Numbered from the stretch's first letter, positions 22,420-34,333 are shown. The stretch is 64,000 nt of DNA from Volvariella volvacea V23 (GCA_000349905.1 KB722737.1:891327-955326); one strand, 5' to 3'. Numbers and translations are program-made. The notes: generated by a model from the letters alone, not told the origin.

Positions 22420-23875
22420 GTGCGCTGCCTTACGGCTTCAGGTGGACCTGCAGTGCATAGCGTCCTGAAATACCAAGGAATGTCTCCTTTGCTTATAATC
22501 TCACCTCTTTGCATCTCTACCCACGAGTTCAAGTTGCACGACCATCCCAACCCAACGCCGCATAATTCAAAGCATATTTCTTTTCACCAAATCAAAGTTG
22601 AAGTTCATGACAGAGACAAACTTAGCATCGAATACTCAAGAAATTGTCGCTTTGGAGAAAAAAAGCTCGAGAGCCTCTCTGAGTCTAGAAAGAAACAAGA
22701 GACGTATATAGTCAGCTTTGAACCCAGGCGTGGCAAAACAGAGGATAGATATAAGGTTTGCAGTATTCTGGTGGGGGGACGCCACTGGATACTCAGAGCA
22801 GTCTTTGATGGTATGGAGGTCACTTTGAATCACCATGGCTTACGATATAATAAATCAACAGGGCATGGTGGAGATAAGATGTCGAAATGGACTAGCAAGA
22901 AACTTGAAAAAATAGTTCAAGAAAAATTGGAGTGCAATCTGCAACAAGAGAATACCATACCCGAGCTATTAGAAGCATCAATACGCGAATTAGATGATAG
23001 ATTGACGAGACCGTTAAAGGAATTGTTTCCCGAAGGGCAGCTCACACGTATCTCCAAAGACACCTCTCCCGCGTCGAAGAAGGGGAAAGAGGCACACCGT
23101 GCAACCAAGATGTATTCATGTGGCTCAACAGTGCTTGTAGCGTTGACTGACCCCGAACAAAGAAACTTATGGGTAGCGAGCCTAGGCGATTGTCAAGCCA
23201 GTAAGTGATATACAGTATGAGTGGCAATGGACTGAAGATGTGCAGTGCTCGGCTACAAGGTATCTGGAGAATGGGCTGTGAGGACCTTGAGTGGCTATCA
23301 CAACACCTCGAATCCGGATGAAGAAAGTAGGATTCGGATGGAACACCCTAACGAACCGCAGTGTGTTGCCGATGGGAGGGTCCTGGGGCGACTCTTAGTG
23401 ACGCGAGGTGAGTTTGCTGATTGACGACGAGACATAGAGTTGAAGTGGAATTTCAGCTGTTGGCGACCTCGCATTCAAACTACCAGCTGAATACAGTCAA
23501 GTGTTGGGGAGCACGAAACAAGAAGAGGTTAGGGATTTGATCGCGTGGAGCCGAACGCCCCCATACATTTCCAATGTTGCAGAGGTGCAGCACGTCAGTC
23601 TTGAGTCTGAATTTCAGAGAGGATGCAAGATGTATCTTATAATGTGTAGTGACGGTTTGGTTGATCTGTACGAAAGAAGGGGCGTGGAACGTGGGGAGAT
23701 GGGCAGGGTATGGATAGACATACTCCGGAAGAAGATCGGGTCGTCTTTCACAAAGGAAGAGAAGAACAAAGCACTGAGATTATTGAAATACGGGCTAGGG
23801 AATGACCTAGCAGTTATAAAAGACACGATAGCAAAGACTGAAAGACAGGATCGGACGATACAACAGTCCCAGTAG
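22420..23875 (+). CDS. PPM/PP2C-type phosphatase paralogue (copy 2), C-terminal motif lost
   Basis: Paralogue of the 6604-8028 phosphatase. Exons 22420-22810, 22862-23200, 23246-23407 and 23457-23875 give 436 codons. All three introns are at the same positions and phases as in copy 1, and exon 3 is 162 nt in both. Motifs: EDRYKV, DGHGGD re-formed across the first intron, GSTVLVAL...LWVASLGDCQA, SGYHN, VTRAVGD and MCSDGLVD. The last metal-binding motif is missing from the reading frame: the protein ends RTIQQSQ. In another frame the DNA around 23854-23880 reads DDTTVPVAEL, matching the DDVTILASRL of copy 1, so a small indel between about 23841 and 23853 has removed it. Activity is doubtful. 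The start is uncertain; 22480 is also possible. Confidence 0.65.
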
Positions 23876-23969
23876 CCGAGCTTTGATCAGCTATGTAAAT
23901 ACATATAAATAGATTGTATCATCCTTCTCTGCTCACTACCAGCACCATTTATCAACTCTCTGTACGAGC

Positions 23970-25741
23970 ATGGCAGAAACATCTCAAACACTGTTTACTT
24001 GCCTTTCATGCACCATTGCATTTCTATCAGCAGAGGAGCAAAGTGCGTAGCCTCATCTATCCTATAAAGTTCGGTCGGTTCATGCTAAGGGTCGAATAAT
24101 TGTAGGGGAGCATTATCGGTCAGACCACCACCGATATAACATGAAGCGTCGCGTAGCAGGCCTCCCTCCCGTGAGCGCAGCGATCTTCAACCAAAAAGTC
24201 CTCGAGCGAAGGCAAGAAACAGCCGTTATGTCTTCAGCAAGAGGAGCATCCTGTGATGTTTGTGGGTGAGTGATATTTTGGGTGAAATCAAGACGATTTC
24301 GTTGAGCCTTCCTATCCAGCAAAACATATACCACGGAGAATGCATACAGATCCCACTTAAGTTCCAAGAAACACAAGGAGAACGAGCTCAAGGGAGTGAA
24401 GGGTCCACGATTAGCACGAGCGCCTCCTGAAGAGGCTGAGTCATCAGTACAGACCAGTGATGGCGGAGCCGCTGCCCCATCAAGTACGACAGAGCAACCC
24501 ACAGATAAGCCGGTAGCACCATCATTAGACGGACAGACGGGATCACTCAGCACCTCCGAATCATCTCCCGAATCCACATCGACCTCCGCTGCACCCGCAC
24601 AGGCCACAGAAATAAGTGAAGAAAAGACTAAGGTCAAGTTTGCCGTTGCAGAGGACAAGGACAAGGACGAAGAAAGCGATGAAGAGGCCCAGTCGTTTGA
24701 AGCCAAAATTGCTGCCGCTCGATCTCGGTTATCACCTAATCACTGTCTCTTCTGCACCGTCGAATCTTCGTCCCTCCCCGAAAATCTAACCCACATGTCA
24801 TCAGCGCACTCGTTCTTCATCCCAGACGCCGAGTTCCTCGTTGACCTGCCAGGACTAATAGCATACCTAGGAGAAAAGATCGCTGTCGGGAATGTTTGTA
24901 TATTCTGTAATGGTAAAGGAAGGGAATTCAGGACTTTGGAAGCGGTCAGGAAACACATGCTCGATAAGAGCCATTGCAAGATCGCCTATGACACTGGGGA
25001 TGACAAGTTGGAGATTTCGGATTACTATGACTTCACTAGCTCGTATCCCGATGCTCAACTTAGGAAAGAGAAGAAAGAAGAAAGGAGGAGACAGAAAGAG
25101 GAAAAGGAAAAGAAGTTGGAGAAGAAAGCCGCCAAGGCAGAGGAAGAGGCAGACGAGGTCGTCGAAGACGAAGAAGGTGAATGGGAAGACGACGAGGATG
25201 TGAACGAGAACGAAGTCGATGAAGTCGTCGATGTACTCCCTTCATCAGACGAAGATTCCGATCTTACATCCGAAGACGAATCAGACGATGACTCCATTCC
25301 AGATAATCAGCTAACATATGGCGACTCTCACTACGAACTCGTCCTCCCCTCGGGAGCACGAATAGGTCATCGCAGCATGCGCAGATATTACGCCCAGAAT
25401 TTCTCTTACGCGCCTAAAAATGGGAAATCTGAAGACCCCAATTCTGGAGCTGCGTTAGTCAGAAAGCTCGTTACGGACAAGAATTCTGCGCTTGTTCCTA
25501 GAAAAGGAGGGTTTGGAGCTTATGGAGCCGGTACAGATGTTGTTAAAGCTAGGAATAGAGGAGAGGCCAAGGAAGCCGGGAGACATGTCCAAGAATATAG
25601 AGATGTGAGAAGAAGACAGGAGTTCATGACCAAGGTTGGATACGTGCATAATCACCAAAAACATTACAGGGATCCATGTAAGTATCTCACTCCGCCTGAG
25701 TCTGACGGATTCGCTGACATTGGACAACAGTACTCCAGTGA
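23970..25741 (+). CDS. Rei1/ZNF622-like cytoplasmic 60S ribosome maturation factor
   Basis: C2H2 zinc-finger protein needed for late cytoplasmic maturation of the 60S subunit (recycling of Arx1/Alb1 in yeast). Exons 23970-24042, 24106-24265, 24320-25677 and 25731-25741 join to 533 codons. Finger 1 is at the N-terminus (FTCLSCTIAF...REHYRSDHHRYN). Finger 2 (CDVCGKTYTTENAYRSHLSS) is split by an intron. Fingers 3-4 lie around residues 230-310 (CLFCTVESSSL...HMSSAH and CIFCNGKGREFRT...HMLDKSH). A K/E-rich then acidic insert follows, and then the conserved C-terminal block: HYELVLPSGARIGHRSMRRY, YVHNHQKHYRDP and LLQ at the end. That last peptide depends on an 11-nt final exon and matches the family ending. 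It starts only 95 bases after the PP2C copy 2 stop. Confidence 0.92.
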
Positions 25742-26767
25742 TTGCACTCCCTCTTTCCCTCCCTGTCTGTACTTGCGCCTCCCCTTGTAGCGATAGTGTG
25801 TGTACGTATCTATACCACGCATATATCCTGCTAGTGTGTCATGTAACCCTGCCAAAGTCAATGTCATCGCGATCTGGTCCCACGTTATACGGATCTACAG
25901 TTCATGGTAGACTCAAAAGTCTCTGCATTGGTGTATATGTACGGCCAGCGAATACGAATATACGTGCATGTATGTGCAAATCCAATAAGTAAAATGGCCA
26001 TGGGGGGCGCTGGACGAAGTTCGGCAAGTAGGTAGGCAGGGTGAAAAACATGCAGAAAGCAAAGTGGAGGAGGGGGGGGGGGGGGAGGAGAGGAAGGTCT
26101 ACAAAAATGATGTACTATACTTAATAAGAGACGAGTAAAGAAAAAAATCCAAAGTGTGTGCATGAAAAAACGAGCACAATAAAAAAAGTTGCAAAAAGAG
26201 AATCCAGAGTGGATATAGAGAAAAAGAAAGAGAAAGGTTCAAAGAATGGGGGTCGTGCAAGAGGGGTCGTGACGGTTGAGTTGGAAGCTTGACAAACTGG
26301 GAACTTAAATCCAGGACGGGTCGGATATAGGACAAACACAAAGTGTTGATGATATTGAGGCAAAGGCAAAGAAGACAGGAGTTGGAGCTGGATATTGGAG
26401 ATGGGGATAGTAAGAACAAGGAGGTTCTTGATGTAGAGTAAGAGAGGTAAAGAGATCAGAGGACAAGAAAGATAGCAAGAAAAATGGGGGTGAGCAGCGA
26501 TTTGCTATCATTTGTGGGAGGGTAGTCGTCTAAGAATAGACGATAGAGCTAGGGACCAAAAGAGGGTGCGCATATAATGAAGGACGAGAGGGTTGGCAGG
26601 GTGATATAAGAACAGGGCGCGAGTGCTTTTGCGAGGCTGACAAGGCGAGGTGCGGGAGTTTGAAGAAACAGAGGTCGTCATCAAGTCGTGAGAGCAAAGA
26701 GGTCAGGAAGAAGTGAACAAGAAAGGGGTGATGCAGGACTAGGGGGAAAAGATGAGAGTGTGGGTCT
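25742..26767. other. intergenic region between convergent genes
   Basis: About 1 kb between the Rei1 and Rax2 3' ends, with purine-rich stretches on the + strand. No supported gene. Contains the G-run listed separately. Confidence 0.5.
26072..26085 (+). repeat. 14-base G homopolymer
   Basis: An uninterrupted run of 14 G flanked by purine-rich GGAGG and GAGGAG sequence. It could form a G-quadruplex and is a likely spot for length errors. Confidence 0.8.
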
Positions 26768-29700
26768 TTAATACAGGTAAGCAGCTGGAACGACGCCTTC
26801 GCGTCCTGTCCGTGTGTTCCTTGCGTACCACCATCTGTAACGAAGTTATGGGTATGACGAAAGATCCCAACACTAAGTAAACACTTACGAGGCATCTCTC
26901 TCATCTAAGACCTCAACCTCTTCACCTGAATGCAGATCCAACTCTCCCTCTCCAGTAGCTTCGAACGAATACCTAGCCCTCGCTGGTCTGCCTCCTTCTG
27001 GCCAGACGCCACCAATAGCATCCGAAGGTGTATCTGCTCTAATAAAGAATGGGTCATCTTTGGCTGGATTAGGAGCAGTGCTCGGTCCAGCAACAGCACC
27101 ATGGCCACTCGAACTCGCAAATCCAGGTTCAGGCGTAAGGTTGCCAGCACGACCATGGCTTCCTGCGCTTCTGTTGCCTGTCTTTTCTTCTTCTCTGTCT
27201 GGGCCATAACCAGCGGCAAAGGGACTGCTGGCACCGAGGATGGTGGTGCGTGTTGCGGCGTTGATGTGTTCGAGGAGAGACGAGGGTCGGTGACGGATTG
27301 ATTCGTCGTCTTCTTCGGTGTAGTCGTTGAATTTTTCCAGTTTGTCGTCGCGCCGGGAGAAGAGTGTCCATAGGATTCCGATGAGGGCTAGGAGGAAGAC
27401 AACACCTGCTGCAATGGCGATGGAGATCAGGATGACAACACCGGTGGCCAAGAAACCTAAGAGATGACGTTAGACTTCATGAGTTAGTTGAAACAGATAG
27501 GAACCACTCACGTCGCTGATCGAAACTGAAGGTAGTGAACGACCTGAACAAAGATGCGACCATGCCTGTGGTGCCAGATGCCGTCGAAGTGACAATATAC
27601 GGGATCAAGTTTTGGCCATCGAACAATGCCGAGGAAGCAGATCCAAAGTTTTCATCCGCCAATGACCCAGAAACCATGAGCATGCGATCGGATTGGATGA
27701 TGTTGTTGCCACTGTGGGTATCTTGAAGTGGAACCATGGTGAGTTGGGCTACGGTAGTGCTGGGTTGCAATCCTGTGTCTGCACATAGATTAGAGACCCG
27801 TTAGAGATCCATGCACATATGTAAAGTGCTGACATACCAAGGACAGCCCATTGGACACCATTCCAGAAGGACAAAAACGCCGCAGACCCATCAACAGCAG
27901 TGCCAGCGACAAAAATGCTACTGGCATTCCCGTTATTGATCTCCATCGCAGTCACAGGCCCAGGAAGGTCAGAAATAGATCCCAAGGGCACCCAAGTCGA
28001 GTTGTTCAAGCTATACCGTGCCACATTCACAGCACCACTGTCGTCGAGTGCGATAGACCCAGAGGCAATCAAGAATTCTTGTTCCTCCTAAGACAAACGG
28101 CACACGTCAGCACCACGTTAGAATGACCAAACCACGTAAAATTATACGTACCCCTGCATATGCTACCGAAGCAACCTCTCCCCTAACTCCATTCCCGAGC
28201 GTATTCCACTGCCTGCCCGTAGAATCATATCCGCAAATTCCCTCACACCTCAACGAGCCAGCCTGTCCAAAACTTCCAGCAACAACCACATTCGCTCCTA
28301 TCCTCCCACTCTTCGAAATTGATCGGACGATCACGGGGTCACTACTGCCACCTGCAGGTTGGAGGGCTTGCAGACCATCAACGTTCCATCGCTGTCCAAC
28401 CAAATCGTAGATAGCTAGTCCGTTGACGTTGAGGCCTTCAATAGTGAATCTTCCACCGACGTAGAGGCTATTTCCATCAATGAAAAGAGCGTAAACGACA
28501 CCATTGATTTGAGGGCCTTGCAAGGGTTGAATTGCCGATGTCTGAGGATCATAAACACCAATACCACTGAATCGCTGCCCTGAGGCTCCAAAGGTAAAAT
28601 TACCACCAATGATAGCAACTTCATCGCCAGAGGTGGTGTTAGTCCAGAAAATTCCCGCGAGGACAGCCGGAGCCGGAGCCGAAGGTGGAGGAGGCAACCT
28701 CGTAGGAGACGACTGTCTTGCTGCAATATATCTGCGAGCGCCATGACGAGCGGAATGTGAGAGCATTTTAGCAAAGTGACCTCTCTTGGCCACCGTCGAG
28801 CTTCTCGTCGAAGAGGAGCCATCCCCAACCGCAACAGCCGAAGCACTCCCTTCGTTCGCCAACTCAGCACCAATAGGCGTGACCACAGGCCCACTCTGCA
28901 ACAAAACCAACCCACTCGAGCCATACTGGTGTGCAGCTCCCACGCTACCGGCCAAGACTTGCCTATCGTTCCGAGTTGCAGTTGTGTTTGCGATCAACGT
29001 CATAGCTCCCACCACAAATCCACCACTCGGAACCCATTTGCCCTGTTCGACGTCCCAGACTGCGAATCCATTAGCAGCGATCGAATCCGCTTCATCCGAC
29101 CCGCCGGCTGCCTGATTGAAATTCCCAGCAACTTGCAGTCTGCCGTCTTCATAGTTGAGCGACGAAACACTTCCGTTTGCACCAGTGACACCACCTCCCA
29201 AACTGCTCCATGATCTCTCTTGGACGTCATATCTCAACACACCGCCTTCAAACGATCCACCGACAAACAAGCTGTCTCCAACCAAGATCATAGACCTAAC
29301 CTCTCCATCAACCCCAAGCGTGCTCGCACCGTTCACAGCCGGCAAAGCCCTCAACTCTCCATCTACAAACTGGACAATGTTTGCAGCATTCGCAGCAGAC
29401 CCGGATGAAGACGAAAGCGTAAAGTTGCCACCGAGGAACATGCCCGCTGAAGGATGATGAACAACAAAGTTGACAGCGTTGGATGTACCAGCAGCAGAAC
29501 CAGAAGCACCCAACCCACTCAACAAGTCNNNNNNNNNNNNNNNNNNNNNNNNNNNNNNNNNNNNNNNNNNNNNNNNNNNNNNNNNNNNNNNNNNNNNNNN
29601 NNNNNNNNNNNNNNNNNNNNNNNNNNNNGAATCCAGCTTCGTCCAAGGCAGTAATAGCATCCGTGGGGAAAAACCTGATCGAGCCTTCCTCTGGCTGTTC

Positions 29701-31542
29701 GAACTGCTGAGCATTCCTCGGCCATTCGAAGAATCCAAAACTGTTTCTGGCTCCTTGTGTTGTTGTCCCGTTGGTAGGCGCGCCGCTGTTATTAGGATCC
29801 GGGGAGGTCAGAATCAACAAGACTCTATCAGCGACCAGCTCCATGGGTCCTTCTTGGCTTGTAGCACCATCAGCCAACATCATCGTAATTGTGGTCACAA
29901 AATCAGGCGACGAAGGGAGGATGGGACCCGAATAAATCACGGTGGTAGCATCCTCGGTGTTGGTCTGTGATACAGTGGTAACCCATGGGTCGAGACCGTC
30001 ACCAGGGAAGACTGTCACCCGGACACTAGTTCTGCGTGAGCAGTCTTGGAAATTTGTGCATCCTGGTGTTAGGAGATGGACCTCGTAGAGACCCGATGCG
30101 GAGACGTATGGCATCCAAGTAAACGTTGGACCTTGGGACGATGAAGTTCCTGCATCCACTGAGGAGACGAGGACGGTCTGGGTTGTTGCGGCGATATTAG
30201 TGTTAGCCACCTTTGGTGTCCAAGTACCAGTTTGGGTGGTATTCGAGGGGTTGGGTGCGAAGCATGATACAGAGTTGTTCGAAGGAAGGGAAGATGCGAA
30301 GGCACCTGAGGATAGAATCTGGAGAATGTGAAGACCAGGAGCGACGCCCGTAAACTCAGAAAGCGTGATTTGAACACCGGTGATTTCCAAGGGCTCCTCA
30401 AACAAGAAGTCTTGGTACAACAACGAGGAGTCCGTGGAGAGCGGGCAGGGATCCGAGCAAGTCCTGTTCTCGCCAGTGGTAGGATCGACGTAGGTCAGCG
30501 TCCGCACGCTATTATCCGGGATTGTCGTAACACTACATTCACATCACACACGCGCACGCGATAAGCACCACTCCAACAACACCGAAATTAAAAAAAGGGC
30601 TCCTCACCTGAATCCAGTGGTGCCATGTTGATCCAGGAACGTATTGCCAAGCCTAATACCGTTGGCGGACATGAACGCGAATGTTCGGACTGTGATTAAC
30701 GCGCCATTCACGCCATCAGCTGCAAACCAGGTATTACCAGGTCCATCGTCTCCCGCCGGGCACAATATACTGTTAATATCACCAAAATCTGAATCCGTGC
30801 TCGAGGGCGATCCTTCGATTTGACCCCCCTGCAACGGTAAAGGCACCAAGGATGAACTGAACGGCGAAGCGCCCGCAGAGAATGGAACGTTCGGGTTATT
30901 AGTCCCATTAAGCGATATCGAGGAGTTGCCAAACGCAGCGATGAACGATCCAGAGAAGAACAGACTCTCGTCGGACGAGTTTGTGGTTATTGAGGAGACC
31001 CGACTTTGTGCGCCCGATAGACCACCAAAGGGGGCTGCAGACCACGCGTTGGAGCTAGGGTCCCACACGGCGACTGCAGAACTTGGAGTGGTGAACCTCC
31101 CGCCAACCCAAAGTCTATTCTCCCTCGCATCACAAAACACCGCTTCCACTGCGCCATTAGGACCACCTGAACCCAGTGCATTGAACCGATTCGTTTCAAA
31201 GGAGAAAGAGGCAATGTCGTTGACGTTGCTGTCATCCAAGGATGTGAACGAGCCGGCGACGTACAGCACATCATTGAGCGAACAAGCGGCACTGATGCGA
31301 CCTCCTTGGTTGGTTGAGCCAAGACGTGTTAGTGCTCCTTCGGAGTTTCGAGTGAAAATAGTCGAGGTGGATGGGTCGTAGGATATTGAGGTATCTTGGA
31401 AGAAGTCTAAGCCTGCGAAAGCACCCGCGAGACCCACTCTGCCCATACGATCAAAGTCGACCTGGGGCAGAGCAGCCAGAGCTCCATTTGCTAATAGTAG
31501 AAGTGGGAGTAGGACCATAGAGGTGGTTATTACAGCATACAC
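26768..31542 (-). CDS. RAX2: Rax2-like cortical polarity protein with C-terminal SH3 domain
   Basis: Single-pass membrane glycoprotein marking sites of polarised growth. A signal peptide starts at 31542 (MVLLPLLLLANGALAA). Exon 1 is 30608-31542; exon 2 starts at 30532 and runs through the N gap 29529-29628, which breaks the apparent frame only because 100 Ns were inserted. Further introns lie near 28090-28107, 27770-27850 and 27452-27510. The extracellular part has many propeller/kelch-like repeats (LYVAGSF, LWVGGRF, LFVGGSF, LYVGGRF, VVVAGSF). A transmembrane helix (ILISIAIAAGVVFLLALIGI) lies at ~27440-27370. The cytoplasmic tail ends in an SH3 domain: ARYSF, GELDLHSGEEVEVL, then, across the intron 26835-26888, WWYAR, GREGVVPAAYLY and the stop at 26768-26770. 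Rax2 with Rax1 marks bud sites in yeast; a hyphal or septal role is inferred. Confidence 0.85.
29529..29628. other. assembly gap (100 N) inside the Rax2 gene
   Basis: Exactly 100 Ns within coding sequence. The frames on the two sides differ, as expected from an arbitrary gap length. A short extracellular segment of Rax2 is missing. Confidence 0.95.
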
Positions 31543-31938
31543 GGAGGTACGCAGAGGGGGTATCGTCCTCGATGGCGTAAGGATGGTATAAGTAAGGAAA
31601 GGGAAGGGGTGGGAGGATATGGAGGATGTATAGAGCTAAGAGGAGAGGAGCTGATGGATACACGAGGATTTTGTCCGTAACCAAATCCAAACTGCTCGGC
31701 AAGCTCCGCTCTTTTTTCCCATCACTCACAGAAGTTCGTCCCATGGCATCGCCTAGCAGTGGATTAAGGTGTTCTATCTACGGACATGTCTATAGGTCCT
31801 TGTCTCCCTTTGCCACTACGTTCGACACATCTACCTCGCCCCCAACAGGTACCAAAAACGGCGACGCCTGGTCTAAAACCCTAAAGACGCCCAATTCAAC
31901 AAAAGCCCAGAAAAAGCAAACAGACACAATAGATAAAC

Positions 31939-32403
31939 TCACTGAGGGAACCTATAACGGTGAATCCGAGGCTTCTTAGCATCCGCAAACAAAATGGTAG
32001 CATCCGAAACATCCTGTTGCTGTGCTGCGTGTTTGGCGTTGATTTCCAGCCACTCCGTCGAGGGTCTGGTGTACAGGGCGATCCAACGTGTGAGGTAGAC
32101 GTCCTTTCCGGGTTCGGGTGCAAATTTGTAGAATGCCACTCCCACTAGGGCGGCGAGAATGGTGTTTCTCCAGACGGCTCCACCGAAACCTGTGTTCGAA
32201 GAGTCATTTTAAAAGCCCAGACACGGGTACGTTGGTGACATGCTAAAAGGTGCATAGGATTGCGCACCTTCTTTAGGGTACTGGGCATCATCATGATGGT
32301 GCTCCTCATGGCCGTGGCTTGCCGTCGAGGCATTCCTTCGACTGGCGAGTGCGACAGGGACAGCACGAACGCGGGCCAAGGCCGCCGCTCTTGTTAGTGA
32401 CAT
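31939..32403 (-). CDS. small mitochondrial inner-membrane protein, possibly complex I 17.8 kDa-type subunit
   Basis: Two exons, 32268-32403 and 31939-32189, join to 128 codons. The N-terminus is Arg/Ala-rich without acidic residues (SLTRAAALARVRAVPVALAS), a typical mitochondrial presequence. A His/Asp-rich stretch (HGHEEHHHDDAQYP) follows, then one membrane segment (NTILAALVGVAFYKFAP), then a soluble helix ending DAKKPRIHRYRFPQ. This layout and the HRYRFP-like end resemble the small fungal NADH dehydrogenase 17.8 kDa subunit. The match is from memory of the family pattern, so the function is tentative; the mitochondrial location is better supported. It shares a 113-base divergent promoter with the next gene. 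Confidence 0.6.
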
Positions 32404-32516
32404 TGTTGAATGCGAGTAGTGTGTAGGAGAGAAGGTGGATAGTGCAAACCGGATGTTGCCGGATGCTGCCCAAATCCAGCCGCGTCGATTGGCCGCTTGT
32501 GTGCCCCGCCTTGACC

Positions 32517-33065
32517 ATGCCCGCTGTACCACATCTTTCGCTTGAGCTGACTCCTCCTTTGCTTCCTCTGTCTCCTACGGCGAGGGCGAATACGGAAGAT
32601 GTTATTTTTCACCTGCTTACTAGAAAAGCCTCTTTGACCGATTCAGATGCTACGATCCCCGCCTCGGAACGATTCAACACGTCAGCCACCAGCACTCCAT
32701 TTGCACACGTCAACAAGCCCCTCCCACCCGCACCTAACATCAAGCCTAAACGCAAACCACCACCAAGATTTTTGGACCAAACGTATCACAGACCATCCAC
32801 TGCTCCTACTCCAAGACGAACATCAACATGGAATACCAACCCAGGAACTAGCTCTTTGCACCCTCAATACGTCCCAGCGGAAACGGCTATGGCATTTCTC
32901 AAGTACATCGAAGTACTCGACGCACAAGTAGGTCTCGAAGTCGCACGAGTCAAGCAAAGCATACACCAAGTGCGAGTTGCGATACACGACGCAAGAACGG
33001 AACTTGTCGAATCTCAATCCTACCCCCGGCGTCGATCGCGTCTCAAGACGTATGCGAGAGGCTAG
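32517..33065 (+). CDS. hypothetical protein with Pro-rich N-terminal half
   Basis: Intronless, 182 codons from the ATG at 32517. Not recognised. Residues ~60-115 are rich in Pro, Lys, Thr and Arg (KPLPPAPNIKPKRKPPPRF, then RPSTAPTPRRTST). Residues ~130-175 form a predicted helix (ETAMAFLKYIEVLDAQVGLE...VRVAIHDARTELV). A proline-rich adaptor-like segment followed by a helical tail is all that can be said. It is supported by a long open frame in a clear gap between genes and by its divergent position. Confidence 0.55.
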   Translation: MPAVPHLSLELTPPLLPLSPTARANTEDVIFHLLTRKASLTDSDATIPASERFNTSATSTPFAHVNKPLPPAPNIKPKRKPPPRFLDQTYHRPSTAPTPRRTSTWNTNPGTSSLHPQYVPAETAMAFLKYIEVLDAQVGLEVARVKQSIHQVRVAIHDARTELVESQSYPRRRSRLKTYARG

Positions 33066-33492
33066 AAAAAGCCATCCATTTCGACTGATGACTGCGACTG
33101 CTCGGCACGGAACACGATTTCACGTTCTAGGATGGCGCCGTGGGGTTCGAGATCTAATCAGGCCCCGACATCTCCCTACCATATATACGTATTCAATAAT
33201 GTATGCAATCCCACACTTGCGCTTCTTAATTACAACGCTGTATCCACATCGCCCCAGCCGTATTCCAGACACCACCAAATGCTCATATGCTTCCGCCGCG
33301 TGACCTTAATACCCGAGCCCAGAGGGTCCTTAAAAGTACTCCCAAGGCCAAAGGCCTAAATATAAGATAACCAAGGATACCACTTGCCGTGGCTAGCCGC
33401 CTTGACAACGTTTCCCCCTTCCTCGCTCTTTCTTCCACTACTCACTGCATTGCACGCTGAACATTGACTGTGATGTGTATGTCGTTGCGCAG

Positions 33493-34127
33493 ACATCGCA
33501 TCCGACGCTAGCGCTGACTGGAATTAACAATGTGCCAGCTACTGCAGCAGCTCAACCACCCGCGCCAGCCCGCAAAGCCACGCTGGACGAAGCCACAGTC
33601 CTCAAGCTGGAGAAAGCCCTCAGCCATCGTCCAGAGAAAGCCGAGCTCGTGGATCGCAACATCCTCAAAGGTCCGTCTGTCTTCCTTCCCTCCTCACAAC
33701 GAACGCGGAGCTTAAAGCTTGTACACGTCGGTAGATGATGAGGGAGTCGCACCCGGATTGGTTGCTGCCAAAGAGAAGCTCAAGCGATCTCAGCTGGAGG
33801 TGGGTCCATCTCCGCGACAGACCCAAAGGGTGATGGCGATTAATCTTGATTATAGGATAAATTGGAACACGCATTACAACAACGCCCAAAGGCAGAGGAT
33901 CTAGTCAAAGAAGGCATCCTGAACGGTGAGCAAATCTCCTCCACGCTCTCCATTTCCTGTTCCTCATCGCATCCTATCCCGCTCTGTCTTATCCTGCCTG
34001 CGGACCGGTATGACTATGGAATTACGGCTCTTGCCTCTCTTCGTTGTGATGGCGGTCTGTGGACGTGTGCATTGTGATCTATGTTGTGGCATGGGTGATA
34101 GCTGATGAAGTGCCCGAAGGCAAATAA
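33493..34127 (+). CDS. RPEL-repeat mini-protein, start unresolved
   Basis: RPEL motifs bind G-actin in animal MRTF and Phactr proteins. Exons ~33493-33670, 33735-33799, 33856-33925 and 34102-34127 keep frame. The first motif is HRPEKAELVDRNIL (near 33625-33665), preceded by the helix VLKLEKALS. The second is a weaker copy, DKLEHALQQRPKAEDLVKEGIL in exon 3 (shown in two parts: DKLEHALQQ, RPKAEDLVKEGIL), split from the first by DDEGVAPGLVAAKEKL. The protein ends ADEVPEGK. It is about 110 residues and almost nothing but RPEL repeats. The first coding exon is uncertain: the frame upstream of 33493 has no ATG within 50 bases, and AG at 33491-33492 looks like an acceptor, so a tiny upstream exon is likely. 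Confidence 0.75.
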
Positions 34128-34333
34128 TTGAGGGGTGTGTTTGGCGTTGGACAATCGGACAATAACGGTGTTGAAGGTGTATTTGTATATCAGAACTTGA
34201 ATGTCAATATCTATCCTGGACGATAAACACGCTTGTTTAAAAAACCATTCTCTTTGAAGGACATACGTACTGGTAAAAGGAACCCGAAACACAAAGGCAG
34301 ACAGATGAGTGGGGCCGACGGAGCCTTAGGGGC

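Noticed and set aside
22609..22725. Alternative start MTETNL for PP2C copy 2
   Set aside because: Its frame terminates soon and does not reach the KLES...EDRYKV region that aligns with copy 1 without another shift; left as uncertain.
29308..29738. Apparent frame break in Rax2
   Set aside because: Caused by the 100-N gap at 29529-29628, not by mutation.
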